From contig BSBN01000888.1 of NCBI GenBank assembly GCA_027924645.1, forward strand, positions 19,941,001 to 20,005,000: a DNA stretch of 64,000 nt, read 5' to 3'. Every line of letters starts with the position of its first letter. Position 1 is the stretch's first letter. The notes beneath the pieces were generated by a model. That model had not been told where the DNA came from, searched no databases, and worked only from the letters and a program-made list of their open reading frames with translations. This DNA comes from Cunninghamia lanceolata (taxonomy: Eukaryota; Streptophyta; Pinopsida; Cupressales; Cupressaceae). Positions 23,878 through 35,315 of this stretch are shown here, one piece after another. The translations under genes were made by a program, and so were the position numbers.

Positions 23878-26800
23878 ATGGAAGAAACATTTGATAACCC
23901 TAAGGCTAAAAGGCAAAAGTTAATCAAAAAACACCTAAACAAGGACTTGATAGACCAATGTCAAAAATTAGGGCAAAAATCCCAGAGGAATGCCCAATTA
24001 AATCCAAACGCAGAGAAATTAGAGGATGGATACAAACAAGTAGGAGATGTGTGGACTCTTGTAAGGGGGTATGATCTTTTCATCTACCACTAGAAGAAAA
24101 TGCATAGGCATTCCCTTGTGTCAAACCCATGGTGGCTGAATTTAGGAAAGTTGGTAGTGCCAAATGTTTTGTGAATGTGCAATTCCTAAAAATGTAAGCT
24201 AAAAGCTACAAACTGTAGAACTGTATGATTGAATTGAAGGATGGTACAAGATTTTTCCCTATCACCCGGGACTACATTTCAATGGTGTTCCAACTAGATA
24301 GTAGCTTTTATGTGAAACTTGGAATTAGGGATTTAATTGGTTAATATTATAACTTGAGTAACAATTACGAAAGATGGAGGTTGCCTATGCACCAACCTCA
24401 TGATGGAAATAACAAATTAAGGGTTTTTTCAGTTACAGAGGATCCCCCATTTTCTATTGAACTGTTTGAAGAATTCTTTTACTATACTTATTTCTCTATA
24501 TGCCAATTGTTAGGAGTGGAGGCCAAAATATTTATGGAAGTAGCTCCCATGGTTTTTGTAGCTGATATCCAAAGCCAACAGGCCCTGCATTTTGATTATG
24601 CTGAGTTCTTAGCTAGTACCCTTCACAAGGAACTGGTTTCCATTAAGAGAGGAGGTAGTAAATTCAGGCATTACTCCCTATTAATGCATTTGGTTTTGTA
24701 TGAAGGCCAAAACTAGGGATTGTGGGACAAATGCCTAGGAGTAAGGGACTTGGATATAAATGGAGATGTGAAGCCCATCCAAAGATGGACTGCCATATGG
24801 GACAACAAGTGTGACAAATCCCATTATATATATTTTGAAGAGTACTTCGTGAAACCAGTGTATAAACACTTAGGACATCCTTATAATTACAACCTATCAC
24901 CTAAAATTCATAAGTTTTTGAGACCAAAGGACAAGTATGAGACTAGAAAATTTGCTCATAATTGGGGAGATTGGTATTCGTATACTGATTGTACAAAAAT
25001 AAGAGTGTTTGGGTTTGAAGGGTCTCCTTTGCTACTACCAAAATCTTGTCCTAATAGGGTGGCTTATCTAGAGATTGTATGACAACTTGCTCTTTCTGAT
25101 TTTATGCACTTCAAAAGACATAATAAGTAGTCTTTTATGCCAGGAAATCTATGTTTTGGTGATTTCATAGTTATGTCTGACAAGGGGTACTAGTTAATTG
25201 ACAAAAAAATGGAACATTATAGGCTACCATCAGGGAGTTGCAGAGAAAGCTTTGATCCAGAAGGTTTCATAAATGGTGTCAAGACAAAACAAAAGCTTAG
25301 AGGATATGACCATGTTTTATTTGTCGATGATGACCTGGTTAGAAACTATGATGAGCAAGTTGCAATTGAAAGAAGAGATTTGTATTATAAGATAACACTT
25401 GCTGAGGCTTGGAGGGTAGCCAAAAACCCCACTTATAACGGATCCTTCATGGATGTGAATGATCCTATTGAAAGGCTAGATACATTGATAATACATGCTA
25501 TAGATTTGATTCAAAATGTCCCTTCCTATGTTTTTGAAAGAAAAGGAAAAGCTATTAAAGGAACTCAACCAGAAGATGAGATTCCTATTTTCCAATTATC
25601 TCATCAACAAACTCTAGAAATTTCTTTTCATGAAGAAAGTGAAGAGGGGAAAAATAAAGACTTGTAAGCATCCTCTTCACTTATTGAGGAATATGGGCCC
25701 CCTTTGGATAGAGAGGAAGTCAGAATAGAAACTTCTGATGAATTAACAGATGATGTGACATATTTGGCCAGTCAGAAATTCATTGCAGATGTTCATTTCA
25801 TTAAAACATTAGAATTCAAAGCCTTCCTTTATGAGTACAAAGGAAAATAGGCCAGGGAAAGGATAAAGGACATTACTCCTGAAGTTTAAGAGGAAGTTCT
25901 ACAATAACGTCAGTTAGAAAAAGACAATGCCATGAATGACATGACACTAGAGAAAGGTAGACAATTGCTCAAAGAAGTAGGAGTGGTATTGGTCCCTCAG
26001 TGGGACATGACTTCAGCTATTATTTTTGATACCTTCAGAAAGAATCAAGAAAATAAAATGCATCTTAGTATTGAGGCATTGGATAAGATTAAGAATGGAT
26101 CAAGCTATGACCCTGATAAAAAGATATCAATTGCTAATATGGTCCCTCTATCCTTCACATAAGAAACCTCAGGTTATAAATAATCCTGATGAAGCATTTG
26201 GCCATTTGTTGATCTACAGAGTTGAGAACATAGATGCTCTTGAAACTACTGACCTTAATATCAATGTGGCAAGATTTACTAAGGCTCAGATTGAGCAGTT
26301 GATAAAGAAAAACAATACTTAAATGGCTGAGAATGCAAAACTAAGACAAGAGGTGGCCACTTACAAGGACAGATTGCCTTCAAATTTCTTATTGACCCTA
26401 CCTAGAAAAAGATCAAAAGATCCTTGAAGCAGAAGCTAATTCAAATTGCTGGAACACCAAAGAAGAAAAGTTTCAAAAGAAGAGTGAATAGCTTGAGGTC
26501 GAGATAAAATCAATCAAATACCATATGGCCTCAACATTGATCAAAAAAAGATTTGATAAAATAATGAAGTTTAGTGACCAAACCTAGAGTATGCATAAAA
26601 GGACATATCTTGCACATCAAGAGCATAAAAGGCTTCATTTTAGGCTATTACAAATGAAAGAAGAATTGAGTGCTAAGTCAAGTCTCTAGGGTAAAATATT
26701 TGAGGAATATAGCAACTTAATTGTCTAGCATGAAAAGTATAACAATACATTGACTGATGACCTAAATGATTTTGATCAAAACCTTGAGTTAACATTTCCA

Positions 26801-26898
26801 AACTCCTTTTCTGGAAGTGATCTTTGAGATAAGGATGACTGGGTAAGGGAAATGAGCTAGATGCTGCAACTACACCTGGATAAGGTGAATGATGAAGA
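23878..26898 (+). pseudogene. Unknown family, copy A (5' part, interrupted)
   Basis: This is a decayed plus-strand gene I cannot assign to a known family. Segments: N-terminal lysine-rich part (23878-24093), then 24240-26162 in one frame with stops (including FSVTEDPPF, ADIQSQQAL-FDYAEF, YFEEYFVKPVYKHL, HNWGDWYSY at about 24957, SPLLLPKSCPNR), a stretch similar to NDPIERLDTLI at about 25460, and a +1 shift to 26026-26322 (GHLLIYRVEN, VARFTKAQIEQL), followed by charged coiled-coil-like sequence. It is homologous over nearly its whole length to copy B at 51708-54908, so both are real coding relics. The copia element at 26899 is inserted in it and it resumes at 34211. There are many stops and at least two frame changes. 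It may be the sole gene of an undescribed transposon or a decayed host gene family. Confidence 0.7.
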
Positions 26899-28287
26899 TG
26901 TTAGTTTTAGGACACAACTAAGAGGGGAGGGGGTGAATCAGTTTTATCAAAAAAATTTCTTTTATTAACCACTCAAATCCTTCTTATATTTTAGTAGCAT
27001 AATAACAAATCAATCATGAAAACCTGATGCAATAATTAAAGAGCACAAACACATTAACACATATGACACCAATATTTTAACGTGGAAAACATGGTTAAGG
27101 GAAAAACCACGAGGTGACTAACCCAAGATTGTATTCTATATTAGAAGAATAAGAGGAACAAAATGGTACATGCCAATTAGGGCTCACTGCCTGAGCACAC
27201 TTCTCACAAGAGGCCCACTGCGTACAAGAGACACACTATCTATAGAATAATAAATCTCATATCCTTGAACTGAAGAATAACATCTTCATCATGCTTGAGT
27301 CAACTCTATTTAAGCCCAATACTTCTGCTTTGTCTTCTACACTTCTCCTCTCTACCACATCCTCATCACCTCTAAGATACATTTGAAGTGGCTTCACAAC
27401 TCTTATTTATACAAGACGTCGACTTTGGGATAATCATCAAAGTCGGTAAACCTTTACAGAGAAAATACACAAATACAACCTAATTTGTTACAAAAGACTT
27501 CATGTGAATCACTACATTGTCAGTCACATATATTTGGGACCCAAATCTCCTTTGAGGAACATGTCATCATTCTCATAACATCTTCAAGATCATCCGCAAC
27601 AGGTGCAAACCATCTGGTCAGCCAGGACTGGGATGAACACCATCACCTGGAGGTAAATCTTTGATTACAGGCTCAATATTCAATACGGACCGCCAACACA
27701 AACTAGACACAATCCAGAGACCCCCACAAGCTTGCCCGAATCACCAAGAACATCCACACTACTTCTACTAACTGAAATCATTCTCTTCTTCATCTGGAAC
27801 CTCAAGAACACAGTCTGCTACCACTGTCATGCTAGAAGGATCACTTGCGGACCCCCAAATCACATGCCATTCAAATTAACAACTCACATTAGCTTCCCAA
27901 ACATACAACCAGATCCACCAAACACTATATTACTTTACCAGATCTTACCGGACCTATTTGTGCCACTCTGTCATCATTAAATACCTACTAGAATAGGTTC
28001 TACTCATATACCCATAACTTCTTTAGATCTTCATGCGGGCCTCTGAGATCTTGGCTAGACAATATTCAGACACATATCTACAAACCCTTTAATCTGTATA
28101 CTCTAATCTTTGTCTAACTTGAATCTTCTGCTTCATAGATCTTCACTGTCTTCATCGTTCTTCTCTATTTCTGAAAGGACTAATTTTCTCAATATCCTCA
28201 GCACATAACTTATCCAATCCTGGTCATCAATGCAACAGGAGTATGTTGACATCAATGACAACACTGGTTAGGCCCATACTTGCAACA
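26899..28287 (-). repeat. 3' LTR of the minus-strand copia element
   Basis: Plus-strand ends are TGTTAGTTTTAGG and CTTGCAACA. The shared box GTGGAAAAC...GAAAAACCAC is at 27081-27110. The partner LTR is 32824-34210. Confidence 0.9.
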
Positions 28288-28482
28288 ATCTCCCCCTTTG
28301 TAATTGATGGAAACATGTGATGTGAAAAATTGTTTTAACCATCATGACAAGAACTTTCTCCTTACTGACTGACATAAGTCCCCCTATCAGCAACAACCAT
28401 TCCCATGTCTTCTTTCATTCTACTACTCCTCCTTTGATCAACAACCTCTTTTTTTTTTTACATGTGTTCTCTCCCCCTTTGA
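28288..28482 (-). promoter_or_regulatory. Polypurine tracts beside the 3' LTR
   Basis: The tract abutting the LTR reads ATCTCCCCCTTTG on the plus strand. Further copies occur at about 28379 (GTCCCCCTAT) and 28471 (CTCTCCCCCTTTG), again the multi-PPT pattern. Confidence 0.7.
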
Positions 28483-28626
28483 CATCAATGGCAAAGGGCA
28501 CGTACTTGCAACAATCATGTTTCATAATCATACTGACTACTTCCCCTGAGTAGCTACCACCTAGCATCAATCCAGACCAAAAGATATTACTATGAGATCT
28601 ACTGGGCTGATGCACATCAGTGCACC

Positions 28627-31600
28627 TTAATTTAGAATTGAAGGGGTAATAACCCCTAATGTTTCCCTGAGATACTCAAAAGAGTCCTTAGGTAGAGGTT
28701 TAGTAAAAATATCTGCAATTTGATCCTTAAAGGGTACAAACTCCAATGTGACTTCATTCTTGTTCACCTGCTCTCTCAAAAAATGAAACTTAATGGATAT
28801 ATGTTTTGTTTTAGAATGTAACACCAGATTTTTGGAATGTTTATTGCACTTGAGTTATCACAAAAGATTGTGATAGGTTTCTCATACTCCACTCTGATGT
28901 CTCATAGCATTTGATTCATCCATTATACTTGAGTGCAACTACCTGTTGCTGCAATATATTCTGCTTCTGTAGTGGATAAAGATATTGCCTCTTGTTTCTT
29001 GCTTAATCAAGAAACCAATCTTTTCCCTAAAAAGAATGCTCCACCACTGGTACTCTTCTAGTCATCCACATCTCTTGCCCAATCTGCATCTATATATGCA
29101 TGAAGAGAGAAATCATGATCTCTAGGATACCATAAACCATACTCAACCATTCCTTTTAGATATCTGAAAATCCTCTTAATTGTCATGACATGAGACTCTC
29201 TAGGATCATCTTGAAATCTAGGAACAAGACCAATAGCATTCATAATGTTAGGTCTAGTTTGAGTAAGATACAATAGTCCTCCAATCATTGACATGTACTT
29301 TTTCTGATCAGCTTTAGGAGAATCATCATCTTTGCTCAGTTTACATCCTGTTTCCATGGGAGTATTCATTGGTTTTGAATCTTCCATTCCAAATTTCTTC
29401 AACAATTCTTTCACATATTTGGTCTGATATATGAAGATTCCTTTCTTTGTTTGAGTGATTTGCAAACCCAAGAAGAAATTCATTTCCCCAAACATAGACA
29501 TCTCAAATTCACTTTTCATTTGATTTGCAAAAGTCTTGCACATACTATGTCTTCCTCCAAAAATAATATCATCAACAAATACCTCAACAATCATGATATT
29601 TTCATGTTCAATCTTGAAGTATAAGTTACTGTCAGTAGTACCTTTGTTGAAACCAATCTTTAGAAGATGCTTATCTAGTCTTTCATACTAGGTTCTTGGG
29701 GCTTGTTTGAGTCCATACAATGCTTTCTTTAATTTACAGACCATATCACCATGATCAGACAATTCAAATCCATCCGGTTGCTCAATGTATACTTCTTCTT
29801 CCAAGTCACCATTCAAGAAGGCTGAGTTGACATCCATTTGATATACTTTGAAATCTTTGAAGGCAGCAAAAGCAAGAAATAATCTGACTGCTTCAATTCT
29901 TGCCACCAGAGAAAAAGTTTCTTCAAAATCAATTCCTTCTACTTGTGAATAACCCTTATAGACCAATCTAGCTTTGTTTCTGACTACTTCACCATCTTCA
30001 TTCAGTTTATTTCAGAAGACCCATTTGGTTCCAATCACTTTTTTGTTTCTAGCTCTGGGAACAAGATCCCAAGTGTGATTTTTCTTAATTTGCATCAGCT
30101 CTTCCTTCATTTCTTTAGTCCAACTCTCATCATTGCATGCTTCATTCATTGTTTTTGGTTCAATCTTTGAAATTAGACAATACTTTTCTAAATTTTGAGC
30201 AATATTTCTTCTTATTTGAACACCTTTTCTTTTATCACCTAAGGTCTAATCTTCAAAGTGATTCATTCTTACATACCTAGGGATTTTGGGAGTTTCTTGC
30301 ATTTCTATTTCTTGAACAGGTTCATTCAAATTTGTCTCTACTTCCTGATTCCTCGGATTAGTCTGGATCTGAATTTTAGAAGGAGCTTGGATCAAAACAT
30401 CATTATGATCATCTTCATTGAATTCATAAAACCTTGAAGGTTTTTCAACACCTTCATCAACCTTCACATTTGTACTTTCTATGATCTTTCTCAATCTCTT
30501 GTTATAACACCAGTATGCTTTTCTTTGAGTAGAATAACCCAAGAATATTCCTTCATCACTTCTAGCATCAAATTTGCCAAGGTCTTCATCTCTTTTAATG
30601 TAACATTTTGTACCAAAGACTCTAAAATACTTTATAGTGGGAGTGATGCCAAACTAGAGTTCATAAGGGGTCTTACTAGTATTGCTTTTGATTTGTACTC
30701 AATTAAGAGTATAGACAGATGTGCTTACAACTTCTCTCCAATAGATTTGAGGAACACTTCTCTCCATCATCATGGTTTTAGATGATTCCTGGATGGTCTG
30801 GTTCTTTCTTTCTACAACTCCATTCTGTTGTGGAGTCCTTGGAGCAGACAACTGTCTTTTTATCCCATGTTTCTCACAGAATTCTATGAATTCTCTCGAT
30901 GTGAATTCTCCACCTCTATCAAACCTGAGACATTTTATGCTTAATCTAGTTTCATTCTCTACCATAGCTTTGAATATTTTGAATTTCTCAAGAGCCTCAG
31001 ATTTTTCTTTTAGGAAAGTTACCCACATCATCTGGGAGTGGTCATCAATTAATAGCATGAAGTATCTATCACCTTGCAAACTTCAGATTCTTGCCGGTCC
31101 ACATAGATCAATATGTACTAAGTCCAACCATTCAGTAGAAGATTATTCTTTACTTTTGAATGTGACTACTCTGTTTACCCAACTGACATTCTTTGCACAA
31201 ACTATTAGAGGGTTTCACAAGTCTTGAAAGATCTCTTACAGCCAGAGTGTTGCTAATCTTAAAGATATTATCAAAGTTTACATGACACATTCTCCTATGC
31301 CACAACCAACTCTGATCAATTTGAACAAATAAACAACTTTTACTAGTGCCAACCAGGTGGAAGATGTTACCTTTTGTTTGGGTACTGGATGCAATCTCTA
31401 TACCAAAATTTTCAAAAAATTTACACTTTCCATTTTTGAATCAGAGATCATAGCCTTTGTCCACTAATTGTCCAACACTGAGAAGATTGTGCTTCAGACC
31501 TTCAACATAAAGTACATCACTGGTTTTGTTCTTTCCATCAAAAGAAATAGTTCCTCTACCTCTGATTCTGCTAGCAGAATTATCACCAAATTTTACAACT

Positions 31601-32766
31601 CCTTCATATTTTTCCAAATCTATAAACTTGTTTTTCTCACCTATCATATGATGTGAGCATCCACTGTCAATGACCCAATCATCCTTTTCTTCAACTTGGG
31701 CAGCCAGAGCTTTTTATATCATTTTACAATTGACAGATTTAGATGACATTTGATCTTCTTCCTTGATGGAAATAAACACCCAGTCACTTCCAGATTTGTT
31801 TCCTGTATCTGATTCATCATCTGTTACTCCATCATCATCATCTTTAGGAACATAGTAACACTTCTTTTGAAATCTTGATCTATTAGGGTTTGGTTTAGAA
31901 AATCTTTTCAGACACCTTGAGGTAAAATGACCAATCTTATTGTAGTTAAAACATTTGAAAGGTAATCCTTCATACTTACCAGATCCTCTTGGCAATCTTT
32001 TTGCAATGAGGGCCTCAAGTTTTTTAGCTTCTAAATCATCCTCTTCTAGATCTTTCCTTGCTTTCTCATACCAAGATGATTTTCTTGAGGAACTTTCTCC
32101 TCGATCATATCTCTGTTTACCTTTTGTAGAGGCACTAGCTTTGAATGCAGATTCAGTCTTAGGAAGTGCATCACCAAACTCAGTTAACTCAAATGTAGAT
32201 ATCTTACCGACCAATTGATCCCTTGAGATAGTTGTTAAGGATCTAATTTCCTCATTGGCAGTAACTTTGTGTTTATAAGCAAGAGGTAAGGATCTGAGAA
32301 CCTTAGCAACAATTTCATCTTCATCCAAAATTCCACCAGCACAACTGATGCTACAAGCAAGCTCAATTACTTTTGTCATGTAAGAATTGATATTCTCATC
32401 TTCACTCATCTTTAGGTTTTCAAATTTTCCTTTCAGATTCTATAGCTTGGCACATTTAACATACTTGTCTCCTTCATGTAGAAGTTCCAGTATTTTCCAA
32501 ATCTCATATGTATTTTTTAGATCAATAACATTTGTAAGTTTTGAATTAGATAAGGCACTTCGTAGAGCTTCTTTGGCCTGAAGATTGTTTCCAGCATCTC
32601 TAATTTCATCTATTGTTTTTGGACCATTCTGAGGAGGAATATACTTCTTTGTAGCCATCATCCAATACTACATTCCCATACATTACAAGTGACATTCCAC
32701 GCGGCTTTTCCATAGAGTGTAATTTGTTCCATCAAACCTTGGACTATCCTTTTTGTAAGAAGACAT
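28627..32766 (-). pseudogene. Copia gag-pol, frameshifted and interrupted
   Basis: Translation starts at the ATG at 32766 (MSSYKKDSPRFDGTN) and the last codon is at 28627. Order on the minus strand: gag (32766-31950), a knuckle remnant (CFNYNKIGHFTSRC, second Cys changed to Tyr, about 31915-31956), the protease region near 31670 (DSGCSHHM), GAG-pre-integrase, integrase (about 31079-30699, FDRGGEF), a variable linker, RT (29966-29058, [20 protein letters not shown]) and RNase H (about 29090-28700, ending LPKDSFEYL). The frame changes between 31441 and 31079 and again between 29058 and 28824, with additional stops. It is colinear with the polyprotein at 4638-8798 and clearly the same clade. Confidence 0.9.
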
Positions 32767-32809
32767 CTTGGATCTCCTCAAGTGGTTAAGCTCCTTTCAG
32801 AGGAACTTA

Positions 32810-32821
32810 GCTCTGATACCA
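32810..32821 (-). promoter_or_regulatory. Primer binding site of the minus-strand copia element
   Basis: GCTCTGATACCA on the plus strand is TGGTATCAGAGC on the element strand, two bases inside the 5' LTR (right LTR). It is an exact match to the usual tRNA-iMet primer site. Confidence 0.9.
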
Positions 32822-32823
32822 AT

Positions 32824-34210
32824 TGTTAGTTTTAGGATACAACTAAGAGGCAGGGGTGAATCAGTTGTGTCAAACACTTTTCTTTTATTAACCACTCAAA
32901 TCCTTCTTATATTTCAATAGCATAATAACAAATCAATCATGAAGACATGATGCAATAATTAAAGAGGAGAAACACATTAACACATATGACACAAAGATTT
33001 TAACATGGAAAACCTGATTAAGGGAAAAACCACGGGGTGACTAACCCAAGATTGTATTCTCTGTTAGAAGAATAAGAGGAACAAAATAGCACATGCCAAT
33101 TAGGGCTCACTAACCAAGTGCACTGCTCACAAGAGGCTCACTGCCTACAAGAGATACACTATCTACAGAATAGTAATTCTTACATTCTTGAACTAAAGAA
33201 TAGCATCTTCACCATGCTTGAGTCAATTCTATTTAAGCCCAATACTTATGCTCTATCTTTCACACTTCTCCTCTCTACCACATCCTCGTCACCTCCAAGA
33301 TACATTTGAAGTGACTTCATAACTCTTATTTATACAAGTCATTGACTTTGGGATAATCATCAAAGTCGGCAAACCTTTACAGAGAAAATACACAAATACA
33401 ACCTGATTTGTTACAAAAGACTTCATGTGAATCACCACACTGTCAGCCACATATATTTGGGACCCAAATATTCTTTGAGGAACACACCATCATTCTCATG
33501 ACATCTTCAAGATCATCCACAATAGGTACAAACCATCTGGTTGGCCAGGACTGGGAAGAACACTATTACCCAAAGGTAAATCTTCAATTACAAGCTCAAT
33601 CTTCAATGCGGACCGCCAACACAAACTAGACACAATCCAAAGACCTGTACAAGCTTACCTGAATCACCAAGAACATCCACACTACTTCTACTTACTAAAA
33701 TCATTCTCTTCTTCATCTAGAACATCAAGAACACAGTTTGCTACCACTGTCATACTAGAAGGATCACTTGCGGACCTCTAAATCACATGCCATTTGAATT
33801 GATAACTCACATTAGCTTTGCAAACATATAACCAGATCCGCCGAATACTATATTGCTTTACTATATTTTATCGGACCTATTTGTGCCACTCTGTCATCAC
33901 TAAACAACTACCAGAACAGGTTCTACTCATATACCCATAACTTCTTCAGATCTTTATGCAGACCTCTAAGATCTTGGATGGACAATATTCAGACACATAT
34001 CTACAAACCCTTTAATCCGCATACTCTAATCTTTGTCTAACTAGAATCTTCTACTTCACAGATCTTCACCATCTTCATTGTTCTTCTCTATTTCTGAAAG
34101 GACTAATTTTCTCAATATCCTTAGCACACAACTCATCCAATCCTGGTCATCAATGCAACAAGACTATGTTGACATCAATGAAAACACTAGTCAGGCCCAT
34201 ACTTGCAATA
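32824..34210 (-). repeat. 5' LTR of the minus-strand copia element
   Basis: It starts TGTTAGTTTTAGG on the plus strand and ends CTTGCAATA, where the left LTR has CTTGCAACA, so the terminal dinucleotide has mutated. The conserved box is at 33004-33033. Confidence 0.88.
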
Positions 34211-34480
34211 GAGGAAAAAGTATTGGATAATACCTATTAGTAACTTGAGAAGTTGTTCACCCTGGAATTTGCTATAAGTGATATAATTGCTTTAGATACA
34301 TGTATTGAACAAGAGTACATTGATCACCTAGCCAAAGTAAACATGTTTATATCTAGGACACAATGAATATACAGGAGTGCGGAGATACATTTTTTAGCAG
34401 ATACCTTGGACATGTCAAAACTGATCCTAAAGAGATGACTTTGCTAGACCTATGGGTCACGAGTCTACCTCCGATGAATA
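34211..34480 (+). pseudogene. Unknown family, copy A continued (3' part)
   Basis: Directly after the copia element the open sequence resumes in the sense expected from 26898: the acidic codons before the element (VNDE) continue as EEKVLD, followed by a charged segment (EQEYIDHLAKV) with several stops. It is recognised as part of copy A only by position and by reading sense across the insertion. Confidence 0.5.
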
Positions 34481-35315
34481 ACCAAGCATAGTATTGATCA
34501 CCTTGCATATCTGCAAATTATTTTCTTATTTCCTTAATTATTGCATTAGTTAGGAGTATGTTTATGAGAAGGCATGTCCTTTTGGCCTAGAACTTGTTTC
34601 GTATCCCATAAATAAAGGATACCAAGGCAACTTCAAATTATGAGAAAAAATACACGACTCTTTAATATATATATATATATATGAAAATCTAAAACTTGCA
34701 ATACCTATCTTATGTTATATTCTCATGTGCTCTAAACTTATAATTTAATGCAAAGGAGTAGAAGTTATCTGGTGGATTATATTTTTGGTGTTCAATTGCT
34801 ATGTGGAATTTCATGTTTATGAGCTATGTGGTTGTCTCTTGAATGATTTCTTAAATCAGTTCAAATTAATATATCAAGGGTATGTTTAATTTGTCAGAGC
34901 ACAATTATTGTTCTTGTGTGATCAATTTGATTATTTTCTGTGGAAATTTGATTTAACTTCTACTAAAGATACCTGTGTTTATTGGTCTCTACCTAAGAGT
35001 TAAAAATCCTTTAAGACTGGTCATCTTGATAGGTTTCCTTTCCACTTCAATAAAAATCCTTTCCTACAATCACAATGATTTAAGAAAATATCATTGGGAT
35101 CAGTAAGAAAAACCTTACAACTCAACATCTTTACACATCTACACAAGGTGTAGATTCTCCTAAGTTCCCAGTAATCTAAGTTAAACCAATTATAGGGATC
35201 CATACACCATTAACTTTTGACTCTATTGCCTAATAGATGAAAGCAATCATCATCACAAATATCTCACAATCCTATTCATAATTTTTAAACTTCAAACACT
35301 TTCATTTGGAACTAA
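34481..35315. other. AT-rich spacer with a short TA microsatellite
   Basis: No coding sequence is recognised. An 18-20-base TA run lies at about 34663-34682. Its right edge is the sudden start of PPR homology at about 35316. Confidence 0.5.

Larger units (their letters stand above)
26899..34210 (-). mobile_element. Complete but old Ty1/copia element, minus strand
   Basis: This 7312-bp element is related to the one at 3288-10414 but older. Its LTRs are 1389 and 1387 bp, a copia primer site lies inside the right LTR and purine tracts beside the left LTR. Flanks are GAAGA (26894-26898) and GAGGA (34211-34215), a 5-bp target duplication with one mutation. Over about 180 bases of LTR that I compared, roughly one base in ten differs, far more than in the 3288 element. 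It lies within unknown gene copy A, whose reading frame resumes to the right. Gag-pol is broken by stops and two frameshifts. Confidence 0.92.
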
